Source: Bog-159 sp035499555
Lineage (GTDB): Bacteria > Acidobacteriota > Terriglobia > Bryobacterales > Bryobacteraceae
Assembly: GCA_035499555.1 (NCBI GenBank)
Contig: DATJYO010000064.1
Location: 248,001 to 312,000, forward strand
Reading direction: 5' to 3'
Length of the DNA: 64,000 bases
Position numbers and translations under genes: made by a program
Part shown: piece after piece, positions 1-7,834 of the stretch
Layout of the letters: the number at the start of each line of letters is the position of its first letter
Position numbering within the stretch: the stretch's first letter is position 1
Notes under the pieces: generated by a model
Database searches by the model: none
Told to the model about the DNA's origin: nothing
What the model saw: the letters and a program-made list of their open reading frames with translations, nothing else

Positions 1-336
1 GCGATACGACATCTCCGCGCTTGACGCCTGGTCGGTCAGCGCCGCGGCCCAGTCCTTCCACTGCCGGTAAAGCACGGGCCAGTCGTTCTGCAGCACCGAA
101 AGCCGATAGTCCGCGTCGGTCAAAAACTGATTTGCCGGCTCACCGGGCATACGGGCGAGCCAGACGCGATCCGCTCCGAACACGTGCACCAAAGTGCCGA
201 GCACGCTCTTGTCCGCCGTGCCGAAATCCCGGGTGAGTTCCGCCGGCGTCAGTTGCGCGGCGGCATCCACCAGCAGTCCGCTGGCCCACGCCGTGTAATC
301 AATATGGGACCGCACCACATCCGCCGGAATGAACAT
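1..336 (-). CDS. DinB-like protein, N-terminal part (cut by left edge)
   Basis: An open frame of 112 codons runs from an ATG at 336 leftward off the window with no stop. A purine-rich GAGGAGG ribosome-binding site lies a few bases upstream. The protein starts MFIPADVVRSHIDYTAWASG and continues with a segment resembling the first helices of the DinB/YfiT four-helix bundle (SVLGTLVHVFGADRVWLARM, where the His is in the position of a usual metal ligand). DinB-family proteins are often metal-dependent thiol transferases or damage-inducible proteins of unknown substrate. The C-terminal half, with the other expected ligands, is outside the window, so function cannot be specified. It lies 12 bases downstream of the HAD gene on the same strand and probably shares its transcript. 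Confidence 0.7.
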   Translation of the reverse strand, partial: MFIPADVVRSHIDYTAWASGLLVDAAAQLTPAELTRDFGTADKSVLGTLVHVFGADRVWLARMPGEPANQFLTDADYRLSVLQNDWPVLYRQWKDWAAALTDQASSAEMSYR

Positions 337-348
337 GCATCCGCCTCC

Positions 349-1035
349 TCAGAAGTGATGCCGCAGGTCCGCGAAACGCTCCAATACCAGCAGGCGGCCC
401 TTGCCGGGCCGTACCTCCTGGCGCTCCAGGGTCCAGGTGTGGGGATGCGGAATGAAAACCGCGTTCAACCCGGCCTCCAATGCCGGGTTGATGTCGGATT
501 TTGCGCTGTTGCCGGCCATCCAGGCGCAGTCCGGCTGGATACCGCGCGCCGCCACCAGGTTCCGGTACGCCGCCACATCCTTCTCTTTCACGATTGCGGT
601 GTGGGCGAAATAGGCGCCCAGGCCGGAGCGGTCGATTTTGAGCTTCTGCTCCTCGGGATGGCCCTTGGTGAACAGCGTCAGATCATGATGGGAAGCCAGG
701 TATTCCAGCGTCTCCGCCACGCCGTCGATCACCTGCATGGGACAATCCAGAATGCGCTCGGCGAAGGACATCACGGTATCCAGATCCTCCTCGCTGACGT
801 CGCGCTCCGCCAGGTGCTGATAGCACTGCCGCAGATTCTTCCCGAAGTTCAACGATCCGTACCCATGCGTTTTCGCGTTGACCAGTTCAATCTCGTCCAG
901 CACCCCGCGGATCTCCGCGGGAGTCAAAACCGAATGATCCAAATACTCGACGAACTCGTCGAACGCCCGCTCGAAATAAATGTTGTTCTCCCATAGCGTG
1001 TCGTCGGCGTCGATGATCAGGTACTGGCGCGTCAT
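349..1035 (-). CDS. HAD-superfamily hydrolase
   Basis: This 228-residue protein has the four motifs of haloacid-dehalogenase-type phosphatases. Motif I is DADDTLW, with D9 as the expected nucleophile and D11 as acid/base. Motif II is T123 in LTLFTKG. Motif III is a Lys near 150-152 in IVKEKD. Motif IV is GNSAKSD around 175-181. A helical cap is inserted between motifs I and II. The family usually hydrolyses small phosphorylated metabolites in the cytoplasm; the substrate here is unknown. Its start overlaps the stop of the upstream TonB-like gene by four bases (ATGA), so the two are translationally coupled. The TonB-HAD pairing gives no obvious pathway. Confidence 0.85.
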   Translation of the reverse strand: MTRQYLIIDADDTLWENNIYFERAFDEFVEYLDHSVLTPAEIRGVLDEIELVNAKTHGYGSLNFGKNLRQCYQHLAERDVSEEDLDTVMSFAERILDCPMQVIDGVAETLEYLASHHDLTLFTKGHPEEQKLKIDRSGLGAYFAHTAIVKEKDVAAYRNLVAARGIQPDCAWMAGNSAKSDINPALEAGLNAVFIPHPHTWTLERQEVRPGKGRLLVLERFADLRHHF

Positions 1036-2525
1036 TTGGGGACCTTGGGGGCCAGCCGGAACGGAATTTCAAAAACGGCGTCCACCGCGATGGGTTTGCC
1101 ATTGAGCAAAGCCGGCTCGAACTCCCATTTGCCGAGGGCCTCCTCGGAGCTCTTGTCCAGGCGATCGTCCAGGTGCATGAGCAGCTCGACGGAGTCCACA
1201 TGCCCGTCCGGGCGAATCACCGCGGTCAGCCGCACGATTCCCTCGACGCGGTCGGCCATGGCCGCCGGATAGTACTTGGGATCCACCTTGCGCAATGGCA
1301 CCGGCGGACTCAACACCCTGGGCGACATTCCCGGCGCAGGCTGACGTTCCGCAAACCAGATCATCCAGCTACCGGTGTAACTGGTGACGTTAGGCATCTG
1401 CACCATCATCTGGTACGTCTCGCGCCCGTTCAGCCACGAATCCGGCGCGGAGGTGACGCGTATGGCGTTGAGCCGCGATCCGTTGCCGGCTCCGGTCTCC
1501 GGCAGGTTGCCGCGCACGGCGGCGCGCAGGTTGGCCATGGATGTGGGCGCGGCCGCGCGGGCTGTCAGGATAGGCTGGTTGTCGGGCGTGGCATTGCGGA
1601 TCATCAAGCCCGGCACGGTAAGCAGGGCGTGGTCGCTCGCGCCGCTCAACGCGCCGGTCTTGCGCGGCTCCGGTCCGGCCGAGAATTGCGCGTTCCGCGA
1701 CCCTTCCGGTGACGGCGCGGGTGCATTGGTGCTGGGATTCAGCCCCACGATCGCCATACTGACCGTGGCCGGTTGTCCCGATTCCGGCAAAGCCGGCGCG
1801 GCGGGCAGCGGCGTGTTGGAGGGAGAAGAGGGCGCGCTGGCGGGGGGCGCCACGAAGTCGCGGGGGACAGGACGCGGAGCGCTGCCTAAAGCCGCTGGCG
1901 CGGCGCCGGTGTGGGCCACTGTCTGGATAGCCTCGGGAACGGGCAGCGCGGGCTCGCGTTTTTGCACCGGGTGGTCCGCGGGAGCCACAAAATTCCGGGG
2001 TGGCACCCGCGCCAGCTTGGTCGCGGGCGCGCGGGCGGAAAGGTCCTCGCTGGCGCGGATCAGCGGCGGCGCATCGATCTTCGGCGCCTCCGGAGCCGCT
2101 TTGGCTGCCTCCGGCGGCGGCACGAACAGTTTCGGCTTTGGTGGCGCTTCCGGCCGCGGGACGTGTATCGAGAGCAGGTTGGGCGACTTGAGTTCTTTGC
2201 TTAACGCCACTTTCGGCGCTGGCTGCCAGATCAACTGCGGCGCGTGAGGCGCCTTGGGCGGCCCCGCTACGATCTCCTGCGAAGCGATCTTGGTCTCCGC
2301 GCGGGGCGGCTTCACGGGGGCCGGGGCGGGTTTGGGTTCCGGGGAAACATCGGGGAGCTTCTGCCGGAAGTCGTACCAGATGACTTTGCTGATGTGCGGC
2401 TTGATCTCCAGGGTATAGAGCGATTTGGGTTTCTCGTAGACGGGGCCGGACGCCACCCATCCCAGGATCGACCCATGGATCAGCAGCGAGAACGCGAAAG
2501 GCGCCGGCCTGAATCGCCCAGCCAT
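1032..2525 (-). CDS. TonB-family energy-transducer-like protein with long Pro/Ala-rich linker
   Basis: This 497-residue protein has the layout of a TonB. A single N-terminal membrane anchor (about residues 9-26) follows a short basic leader. A very long Pro/Ala/Lys-rich linker (about 50-400) follows; it carries a short repeated motif, PPRNFVAP and PRDFVAPP. The C-terminal domain (about 405-497) contains RKVDPKYYPAAMADRVEGIV, then a VRLTAVIRPDGHVDSVEL segment and WEFEPALLNGKPI, typical of the TonB C-terminal fold. TonB couples the proton-motive force to outer-membrane receptors such as the Oar-like protein at 9846-13190. No exbB or exbD gene is in the window. The linker is far longer than in classical TonB (about 240 residues in total), so a structural role is also possible. 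Confidence 0.82.
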   Translation of the reverse strand: MAGRFRPAPFAFSLLIHGSILGWVASGPVYEKPKSLYTLEIKPHISKVIWYDFRQKLPDVSPEPKPAPAPVKPPRAETKIASQEIVAGPPKAPHAPQLIWQPAPKVALSKELKSPNLLSIHVPRPEAPPKPKLFVPPPEAAKAAPEAPKIDAPPLIRASEDLSARAPATKLARVPPRNFVAPADHPVQKREPALPVPEAIQTVAHTGAAPAALGSAPRPVPRDFVAPPASAPSSPSNTPLPAAPALPESGQPATVSMAIVGLNPSTNAPAPSPEGSRNAQFSAGPEPRKTGALSGASDHALLTVPGLMIRNATPDNQPILTARAAAPTSMANLRAAVRGNLPETGAGNGSRLNAIRVTSAPDSWLNGRETYQMMVQMPNVTSYTGSWMIWFAERQPAPGMSPRVLSPPVPLRKVDPKYYPAAMADRVEGIVRLTAVIRPDGHVDSVELLMHLDDRLDKSSEEALGKWEFEPALLNGKPIAVDAVFEIPFRLAPKVPK

Positions 2526-2531
2526 GCTTCC

Positions 2532-3164
2532 CTAGATGCCGGCGGGCTTGCCACCGAATCCGTTGCGTGGCGCCACCTGGCGTACCCGCGCGATGTGTTT
2601 CTGCCGCGGAACGTACTGCGACAGAAACTCGGCCAGCTCCCGCAGCCTTTGCGTTTCCGAACGCGTGCGCAACAGGGTGTTGAGGAAATCCACGTCCTGC
2701 AGCCCCTGCGCCAGTTGGAAACTGAGCTGCGGGTCATCCAGATCCGGCTCCGGCGTGGATGTCTGCATAATGCCCGACTCCAGCAGGCTCTTGTATTCCG
2801 TGAGCACGCGGTGCTGGATATCGAGCGGCGCGGGCTCGCTGTCGTCGTCATCGAAAAACTGCACCTCGCCGCGCAAATAATCCTTCTCCTCGTCGAGTAT
2901 CAGGACCTCGAAACGGCGGCGGCCGCAGGTGAGAATGTCCATCTTTCCGTCCGGATAACTCTTGAGCAGCTTCTCCACGACCACCGTACAGCCGGCATTG
3001 ACAATGCCATCGTCCTTGGCCAGCACAATGCCGAACTCGCTTTTGTCCGCCATGGCCTTGCCCACCATTTCCTTATAGCGTTCTTCGAAAATGTGAAGCG
3101 GCAGGTGCGTACGCGGGAAAACCACCACGTGCAGCGGAAACAGCGGGAGCAGCCGCGAGGACAT
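2532..3164 (-). CDS. LON peptidase substrate-binding-domain protein
   Basis: This 210-residue protein is essentially only the N-terminal substrate-binding domain of Lon protease. It starts with RLLPLFPLHVVVFPRTHLPLHIFEERYKEM cut across residues 4-33, and contains EFGIVLAKDDGI and the TCGRRRFEVL segment. It has no AAA ATPase module and no Ser-Lys protease module, so it cannot be Lon itself. Stand-alone LON-domain proteins are common in bacteria and their role is not settled; substrate binding or regulation of proteolysis is inferred. Its stop lies 6 bases before the TonB-like gene start, so it heads the TonB-HAD-DinB transcript. The SDR gene diverges from it 44 bases away. Confidence 0.85.
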   Translation of the reverse strand: MSSRLLPLFPLHVVVFPRTHLPLHIFEERYKEMVGKAMADKSEFGIVLAKDDGIVNAGCTVVVEKLLKSYPDGKMDILTCGRRRFEVLILDEEKDYLRGEVQFFDDDDSEPAPLDIQHRVLTEYKSLLESGIMQTSTPEPDLDDPQLSFQLAQGLQDVDFLNTLLRTRSETQRLRELAEFLSQYVPRQKHIARVRQVAPRNGFGGKPAGI

Positions 3165-3208
3165 GTTACTATTATTGCGTTTCAGGACAGTTCCAGCAAA
3201 TCACCGAA

Positions 3209-3985
3209 ATGCGGATCGACGGAAAAGTAGTCCTGATCACGGGCGCTTCCGAGGGGATCGGCGCGGCCTGTGCCGCGGCACTTCGGGCGCGTGGCGCGCG
3301 CCTGTCGCTGGTGGCGCGCTCGCCGGAGAAACTGGCGGCGATCGGCGGTCCGGACGCGTCGATTACGGCGGGCGATGTGACGCTGCCTGAGACTCGAACC
3401 GAAGCCGTAAACGCCACGATCCGCCGGTTCGGCGCGATCGATATCCTGATTAACAATGCCGGCATGGGATCGTACGATCCTTCCTGGAACACCCCCATGG
3501 CCGACGCGCGCCGGCTGTTCGAGTTGAATCTTTTTGCGCCGCTGGCCATGGTGCAGCTTGTGGCGCCGCACATGCGCGCGCGGTCGAGCGGCGTGATCGT
3601 GAATGTTACGTCCGTGGCGGGCAAAGTCACGCTGCCGTGGCTGACTCTCTATTCCGCCTCCAAATCCGCGCTCGGTTCGCTCACCGACGGCCTGCGCATG
3701 GAGTTGAAGAAAGATGGCATCCACACCATCACCTTGTGCCCCGGATATGTGAAGACCAATTTCCACGATCATGCTCTGGGCGGCGCGCCGCCTCCCCGGA
3801 TCTCGCGCGGCAAGCGGTTTGCGATTACGCCGGAGCAGTGCGCCGAGGCCCTGGCGCGCGGTATCGAGCGCAATGCGCGGACGGTGATGGCGCCGCCCGG
3901 TTCCGGCTGGCTGTTCGTTCTGGCGGAGCGGCTGTTCCCATCCCTGGTGGATGCGCAACTCGCCGCCATTCTACACGACGTATGA
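3209..3985 (+). CDS. short-chain dehydrogenase/reductase (SDR)
   Basis: This 258-residue classical SDR has the nucleotide-binding glycine motif TGASEGIG (11-18), the NNAGMG motif (82-87), catalytic S135 in NVTSVAG, and the YSASK signature with Y148 and K152. The LCPGYVKTNF segment after the active site is typical of SDRs. It should oxidise or reduce a carbonyl/hydroxyl substrate with NAD(P)(H) in the cytoplasm; the substrate cannot be read from the sequence. The ATG at 3209 gives a normal N-terminus (MRIDGKVVLITG). Its stop overlaps the start of the shikimate kinase gene (ATGA), indicating coupled translation rather than a shared pathway. Confidence 0.9.
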   Translation: MRIDGKVVLITGASEGIGAACAAALRARGARLSLVARSPEKLAAIGGPDASITAGDVTLPETRTEAVNATIRRFGAIDILINNAGMGSYDPSWNTPMADARRLFELNLFAPLAMVQLVAPHMRARSSGVIVNVTSVAGKVTLPWLTLYSASKSALGSLTDGLRMELKKDGIHTITLCPGYVKTNFHDHALGGAPPPRISRGKRFAITPEQCAEALARGIERNARTVMAPPGSGWLFVLAERLFPSLVDAQLAAILHDV

Positions 3986-4512
3986 TCCTGAAGCTCAAAA
4001 ACACGCCGGGGATCTATCTGGCCGGGTTCATGGCTTCCGGCAAAAGCACCATCGGCCGCCTGCTCGCGGACCGGTTGGGCTGGCACTTTGTGGATCTGGA
4101 CGAAGAGATCGAGGCGGCGGCCGGGATGCGCATTTTCGAGATCTTCGAAACCGGCGGCGAGGCGGAGTTCCGGCGTGTAGAGCGCGACACCATGCGCGAG
4201 CGGGTGGGTGCCATCGAGCGCGGCCGGCCGACGGTGATGGCCTTGGGCGGCGGCGCCATAGTGGCGCCGGAAAACTTTGCCATGATCGAGGATAACGGCA
4301 TCACGATCTGGCTGGATTGCCCGTTCGAGACCGTCTGCCGCCGGGTGGGCGAGACGTCGCATCGTCCGCTGGCGCGCGATCCGGATACTTTCGCGCGGCT
4401 CTATGAGGAACGCCGCGCATCCTATGCCCGCGCCGACTTCCGCATCCCGGTCGAGTCCGACGACCCGGCCATAGCCGTGGAGGCAATCCTGCACCTGCCG
4501 TTGTTTAGATAA
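3982..4512 (+). CDS. aroK: shikimate kinase
   Basis: This 176-residue enzyme phosphorylates shikimate at the 3-hydroxyl with ATP, a late step of the chorismate pathway. It has a Walker A loop GFMASGKST (15-23, K21), the shikimate-binding DLD motif (38-40), an Arg in AEFRR (R64), the GGG motif (89-91) and an RPLA lid segment. The length is normal for AroK. The ATG at 3982 was chosen because it gives the standard N-terminus and overlaps the SDR stop. No other aromatic amino-acid gene is nearby. Identification as a functional shikimate kinase is strong; gluconate kinase is excluded by the DLD and GGG motifs. Confidence 0.93.
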   Translation: MILKLKNTPGIYLAGFMASGKSTIGRLLADRLGWHFVDLDEEIEAAAGMRIFEIFETGGEAEFRRVERDTMRERVGAIERGRPTVMALGGGAIVAPENFAMIEDNGITIWLDCPFETVCRRVGETSHRPLARDPDTFARLYEERRASYARADFRIPVESDDPAIAVEAILHLPLFR

Positions 4513-4533
4513 CGATCTGCGGGAGGCCGGCCC

Positions 4534-5304
4534 CTAATGTCCAGGCGGGGTGGGCGCCGGCGGCGGACCGGTAGTGGGCGGAGGTTTCGGGTTCGGATTT
4601 TTGTCGCCGCTGCCGGGTGTACCGCCGCTGGTGCCTACGGTGCCCGGCATCCTGGTGCGATACACGATTTCGTACATGGCCTGTTCGGCCTGCCGTAAGA
4701 CGTTGCGGATCAGCCCGTCGTGATTCACGGCCGTCTGGGCCAGGGCCTGGTTCCGGAAGACCCGGATGGATTCGCCCTGGTTCAATATCTTCTCGGGCCC
4801 TGGCTTCAGCAGGTGCTGCACACCAACTTGTCCCTCTTCGACGCTCACGAGGGTGGTGTCGTCCTCGTCTTCGATGGCCACGTCGAATACGGTGCCGCGC
4901 ACCGAGATCACCGCGGTGGGTGTGCGCACGCGATTGTAGTTAGGCTGTCCGCCGAGCTTCTCTATGTGGACTTTTATGCGTCCCAGTACCAGGTCCAACA
5001 AATCCCGCCAGGAGCCCGGATTCGCGCGAAATACGACGCGGGCATTGGAAAACATTTCGAAGGTGCTGCCATCGGCGATCTGGAAGAGCGCGTAACCATC
5101 CGGGCCGGTGACGATGATCTGCCCAGGTTCCACCGAATTGCCCACATTCAGCACCCAGGGGGAACCGTCGCGCAGCACCGAAACCTGGCCGTTCAGCGTA
5201 ATGACCCTGGCGGCGCCGTCCTGGGCGCACATAGGCAAGCAACCCAATGTCGCTACTGCAACCAGCAGCCAGCGCGGCGTTAGTACTCGTCTTCGCCCGG
5301 ACAT
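4534..5304 (-). CDS. secreted FecR-domain protein
   Basis: The reading frame is open from 5391, but the ATG at 5304 (MSGRRRVLTPRWLLVAVATLG) is preferred: it begins directly with a signal peptide and has a GAAGA purine stretch upstream. An alternative ATG is at 5334. The mature protein carries a FecR-like domain (VITLNGQVSVLRDGSPWVLN through TPTAVISVRGTVFDVAI). The C-terminus is a Gly/Pro/Thr-rich tail ending in PPPAPTPPGH, probably disordered. FecR domains occur in anti-sigma regulators and also in secreted, ligand-binding or cell-surface proteins. There is no sigma factor here and the N-terminal segment looks cleavable, so the second type is more likely. Confidence 0.8.
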   Translation of the reverse strand: MSGRRRVLTPRWLLVAVATLGCLPMCAQDGAARVITLNGQVSVLRDGSPWVLNVGNSVEPGQIIVTGPDGYALFQIADGSTFEMFSNARVVFRANPGSWRDLLDLVLGRIKVHIEKLGGQPNYNRVRTPTAVISVRGTVFDVAIEDEDDTTLVSVEEGQVGVQHLLKPGPEKILNQGESIRVFRNQALAQTAVNHDGLIRNVLRQAEQAMYEIVYRTRMPGTVGTSGGTPGSGDKNPNPKPPPTTGPPPAPTPPGH

Positions 5305-5485
5305 TTGAAACAATCTTCGCTCTTCTGGCACCATAAGTAATGTGCCCGGTGCTTTTTCAAACCTTAGTCTAGCACCAAAGTTGCATGGCAACTCTCTGAC
5401 CGCATTAAAGTTTCTTGCAAATTCCCTGATGTCAACTTATTGCAATAGGCGGCCCGCGCCCGATACGTTAAAATAGGACTCGGCC

Positions 5486-7369
5486 GTGTGTCACAAGGGA
5501 ACAATCCGGTGGTGGCGGTACCTGTGGACGATGTCCCTGGCGGCCGGCATATTGCCGGGGCAATCCGTTCCGGTCGAATGGCGCCGTGTGGGAGGTCCGT
5601 CTGTCGAACTGGGGCTGGCGTCGCCCGCGACGGGACCCGTACAGTCGGTCTGGTACGCGCCCGACGGAGCGAAGTTGTATGCCCGGTTGGACAGCGGAAA
5701 GACGTTCGAAACCAGCGATTTCGACAACTGGACACCGGTGGAATCGGCGGCCGAGCCGGCTGATCCCCCGCTTCCCGCAGTGGACCGGATGCCGGAATCC
5801 GGCGCCAAGCTGGCGGTTGTGGCCAGCGCGCCAGGGCGTATCTATGCATTGGGCGCCCAACTTTACCGTTCGGAGGACGGCGGTAAATCCTGGTCGGATC
5901 TGACTTCTTTTCGCGGCCAATCGGTAATCGGGTCGGCGCAGCGCAGTCTGGCTGTCTCGCCGGCGGATGCGGACCAGATCGTGGTAGCCAATGACTTTGG
6001 CGTTTGGCGTTCTATGGACGGCGGGCTTTCCTGGACCGGATTGAACCGTTACCTGCCGAACCTGGAGGCCAGCCGGATTCTGGCTACGCCAGGGGGCGCG
6101 CACGGCACGGAAATCCTGGTGAACCAATTGGGTGTTATGGAGCTGGCGCCTGGCGCGGAGACGTGGAAGCCGGGAGCCGACACTCAGCCGGCCACCGAAG
6201 ACGCCGTTATGCGGCGCCTTTCGCTGACCTTGGGCGCACACATTACCGCCCTGGCCTCCGCCGGTCAGACCGCTTACGCCGGCGCGGCGGACGGCCGCAT
6301 TTGGGTGTCGCTCGATAGCGGCCGAAGTTGGGCAGTTTCGACCAGGCCGGGTTCCAACGGCCCGGTCGCGCGGCTGTTTGTGGATCCGGTCGAGCCGCGC
6401 GTGGCTTTGGCCGCGATCGGCGGGTCCGGCCCGCACGTGCTGCGTACCACCAATAGCGGCGGTTTCTGGGACGACCTGACGTCCAACCTGCCGGATACGC
6501 CGGCTCGTGGTATCGCCGCCGAGCGCACAGCCGGCGCCGTTTACGTGGCCACCGACAAAGGCATCTTCTACGCCACCGCCGATCTGGAGAATGCGGGCGC
6601 GACCACGGTGGCCTGGACTTCGCTTTCCGGCAGCCTTCCGGCCGTGGCCGCCAGCGACGTGCGGCTGGATCCGAACGGCTACCAGCTTTATGCGGCGTTG
6701 GATGGCTACGGTGTCTTCGCCACGCCCGCCCCGCATCGCCTGCGGATGCTGCGCCTGGTGAATGCCGCGGACTTCAGCACGCGGGCGGCGGCTCCGGGTT
6801 CTCTGGTCAGCGTGATCGGGGGCCTTGTCCGCACCGCAAATGCGGGTAGCTTGAGCTTTCCCGTACTGGCGGCGTCCGCGGGCGAATCGCAGATCCAGGT
6901 ACCCTTCGAAGCCTCCCCGTCCAGTCTCTCATTGGCTTTACAGACCGCCCGCGGGCAATTCACGCTGGGCCTGCCTGTGCAACCCGTCTCGCCGGCCATC
7001 TTCGTGAGTCACGACGGTTCGCCCATGATCCTGGATGGCGACAGCGGCATGATGCTGGATGGCCGCAATGTGGCGCACTCCGGGATGCGTCTGCAGATCC
7101 TGGCTACTGGCTTCGGCAAGGTTCGGCCGGACTGGCCCACCGGCATGCCCGCGCCCCTGGAAAACCCTCCGCAGGTGGCGGCGACCGTGAAGGCTTACCT
7201 GGATCGGGTACCGGTGCAGGTGACCCGGGCCACTTTGGCCCCCGGGTATATCGGGTTTTATCTGATTGAAGTGCAATTGCCTACGATCGTCAACGCGGGC
7301 CCCGCGGAGCTTTATCTGAGCGCCGATGGGCGGGAGAGCAACCGCGTGCAGGTCGTGCTGCAGCCCTAA
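5486..7369 (+). CDS. secreted BNR/sortilin-like propeller protein with Solibacter-type C-terminal domain
   Basis: This protein of about 627 residues starts at a GTG (5486); an in-frame ATG 15 codons later would still leave a signal peptide (MSLAAGILPGQS). The first two thirds hold repeated BNR/Asp-box-like motifs: SEDGGKSW, SMDGGLSW, SLDSGRSW and TTNSGGFW. They suggest a sialidase- or sortilin-type beta-propeller, although no catalytic residues are recognisable. The last 210 residues (from LRLVNAADF to NRVQVVLQP) match the C-terminal module shared by many secreted proteins of Solibacter (TIGR03437 family). Role unknown; likely extracellular or outer-surface. It stands alone, divergent from the FecR gene and convergent with the cold-shock gene. 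Confidence 0.8.
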   Translation: MCHKGTIRWWRYLWTMSLAAGILPGQSVPVEWRRVGGPSVELGLASPATGPVQSVWYAPDGAKLYARLDSGKTFETSDFDNWTPVESAAEPADPPLPAVDRMPESGAKLAVVASAPGRIYALGAQLYRSEDGGKSWSDLTSFRGQSVIGSAQRSLAVSPADADQIVVANDFGVWRSMDGGLSWTGLNRYLPNLEASRILATPGGAHGTEILVNQLGVMELAPGAETWKPGADTQPATEDAVMRRLSLTLGAHITALASAGQTAYAGAADGRIWVSLDSGRSWAVSTRPGSNGPVARLFVDPVEPRVALAAIGGSGPHVLRTTNSGGFWDDLTSNLPDTPARGIAAERTAGAVYVATDKGIFYATADLENAGATTVAWTSLSGSLPAVAASDVRLDPNGYQLYAALDGYGVFATPAPHRLRMLRLVNAADFSTRAAAPGSLVSVIGGLVRTANAGSLSFPVLAASAGESQIQVPFEASPSSLSLALQTARGQFTLGLPVQPVSPAIFVSHDGSPMILDGDSGMMLDGRNVAHSGMRLQILATGFGKVRPDWPTGMPAPLENPPQVAATVKAYLDRVPVQVTRATLAPGYIGFYLIEVQLPTIVNAGPAELYLSADGRESNRVQVVLQP

Positions 7370-7389
7370 TCGTATCCTCAAAAATGAAA

Positions 7390-7412
7390 AGGGCCCCACG
7401 GCTGGGGGCCCT
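7390..7412 (-). terminator. Rho-independent terminator of the cold-shock gene
   Basis: A perfect 8-base inverted repeat (AGGGCCCC / GGGGCCCT) with a 7-base loop lies 29 bases beyond the cold-shock stop. On the minus strand it is followed by a T-rich run (TTTTCATTTTT), the normal layout of an intrinsic terminator. It sits between two convergent genes and may also slow transcription arriving from 5486-7369. Confidence 0.85.
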
Positions 7413-7440
7413 CTCTCCGAAAACTGTTCTTTAGTATCTT

Positions 7441-7644
7441 CTAGACCCTGCTAACGTTCTCGGCTTGCAGTCCCTTGGGTCCCTGCTTCACCTCGAACTC
7501 GACCTCCGCGCCCTCATCCAACGTACGGTATCCGTTCGCCTGGATGGCCGAAAAGTGTACGAACACGTCATCGCCGCTGCTTCGCTGGATGAAACCATAG
7601 CCCTTGGCGGCGTTAAACCATTTCACAATGCCTTTTTCTTTCAC
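7441..7644 (-). CDS. cold-shock domain protein (CspA family)
   Basis: This 67-residue protein is a single cold-shock domain that binds single-stranded RNA/DNA. It starts GIVKWFNAAKGYGFI, which includes RNP1 (KGYGFI), and continues with RNP2 (VFVHF). The length is normal. Translation starts at a GTG (7644) with AGGAG eight bases upstream. Family members act as RNA chaperones and, in Escherichia coli, as transcription antiterminators. The gene has its own strong promoter (7770-7798), a leader of about 119 bases containing a terminator-like hairpin (7680-7716), and a terminator behind it, so it is monocistronic. Confidence 0.95.
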   Translation of the reverse strand: MKEKGIVKWFNAAKGYGFIQRSSGDDVFVHFSAIQANGYRTLDEGAEVEFEVKQGPKGLQAENVSRV

Positions 7645-7679
7645 TACTTCTTCTCCTGATCATTGTTCGCCCTCGGTTC

Positions 7680-7716
7680 CAAAAAAAGAAAAAGCTACAA
7701 GCCGAAGCTCGTAGCT
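7680..7716 (-). terminator. Intrinsic-terminator hairpin inside the leader of the cold-shock gene
   Basis: On the minus strand AGCTACGAGC and GCTTGTAGCT form a 10-pair stem (one G-U pair) closed by a TTCG tetraloop and followed at once by TTTTTCTTTTTTT. This is a textbook intrinsic terminator. It lies between the promoter and the ribosome-binding site of the gene it precedes, about 47 bases after the predicted transcription start and 36 bases before the start codon. It therefore either ends a small RNA of about 80 bases or acts as an attenuator for the cold-shock gene. Confidence 0.85.
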
Positions 7717-7769
7717 CTCTGGACTTTCGGTGGCGCGGGACAAACAACCATTTCGAAACTTGCATTAGA

Positions 7770-7798
7770 ATTATCGCATCTGGCAAGAGAGCGGTCAA
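7770..7798 (-). promoter_or_regulatory. Sigma70-type promoter of the cold-shock gene
   Basis: On the minus strand TTGACC (7798-7793) and GATAAT (7775-7770) are separated by exactly 17 bases, and a TG lies one base before the -10 hexamer (extended -10). The predicted start is near 7763. This is among the best promoter matches in the window and faces the cold-shock gene. Confidence 0.8.
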
Positions 7799-7834
7799 GC
7801 CCCAATTCGTTATAAAATCTTGCGGAGGAACCAG

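Noticed and set aside
5392..5485. Consensus TTGACA on the minus strand upstream of the FecR gene
   Set aside because: No acceptable -10 hexamer lies 16-18 bases downstream, so a promoter could not be placed.
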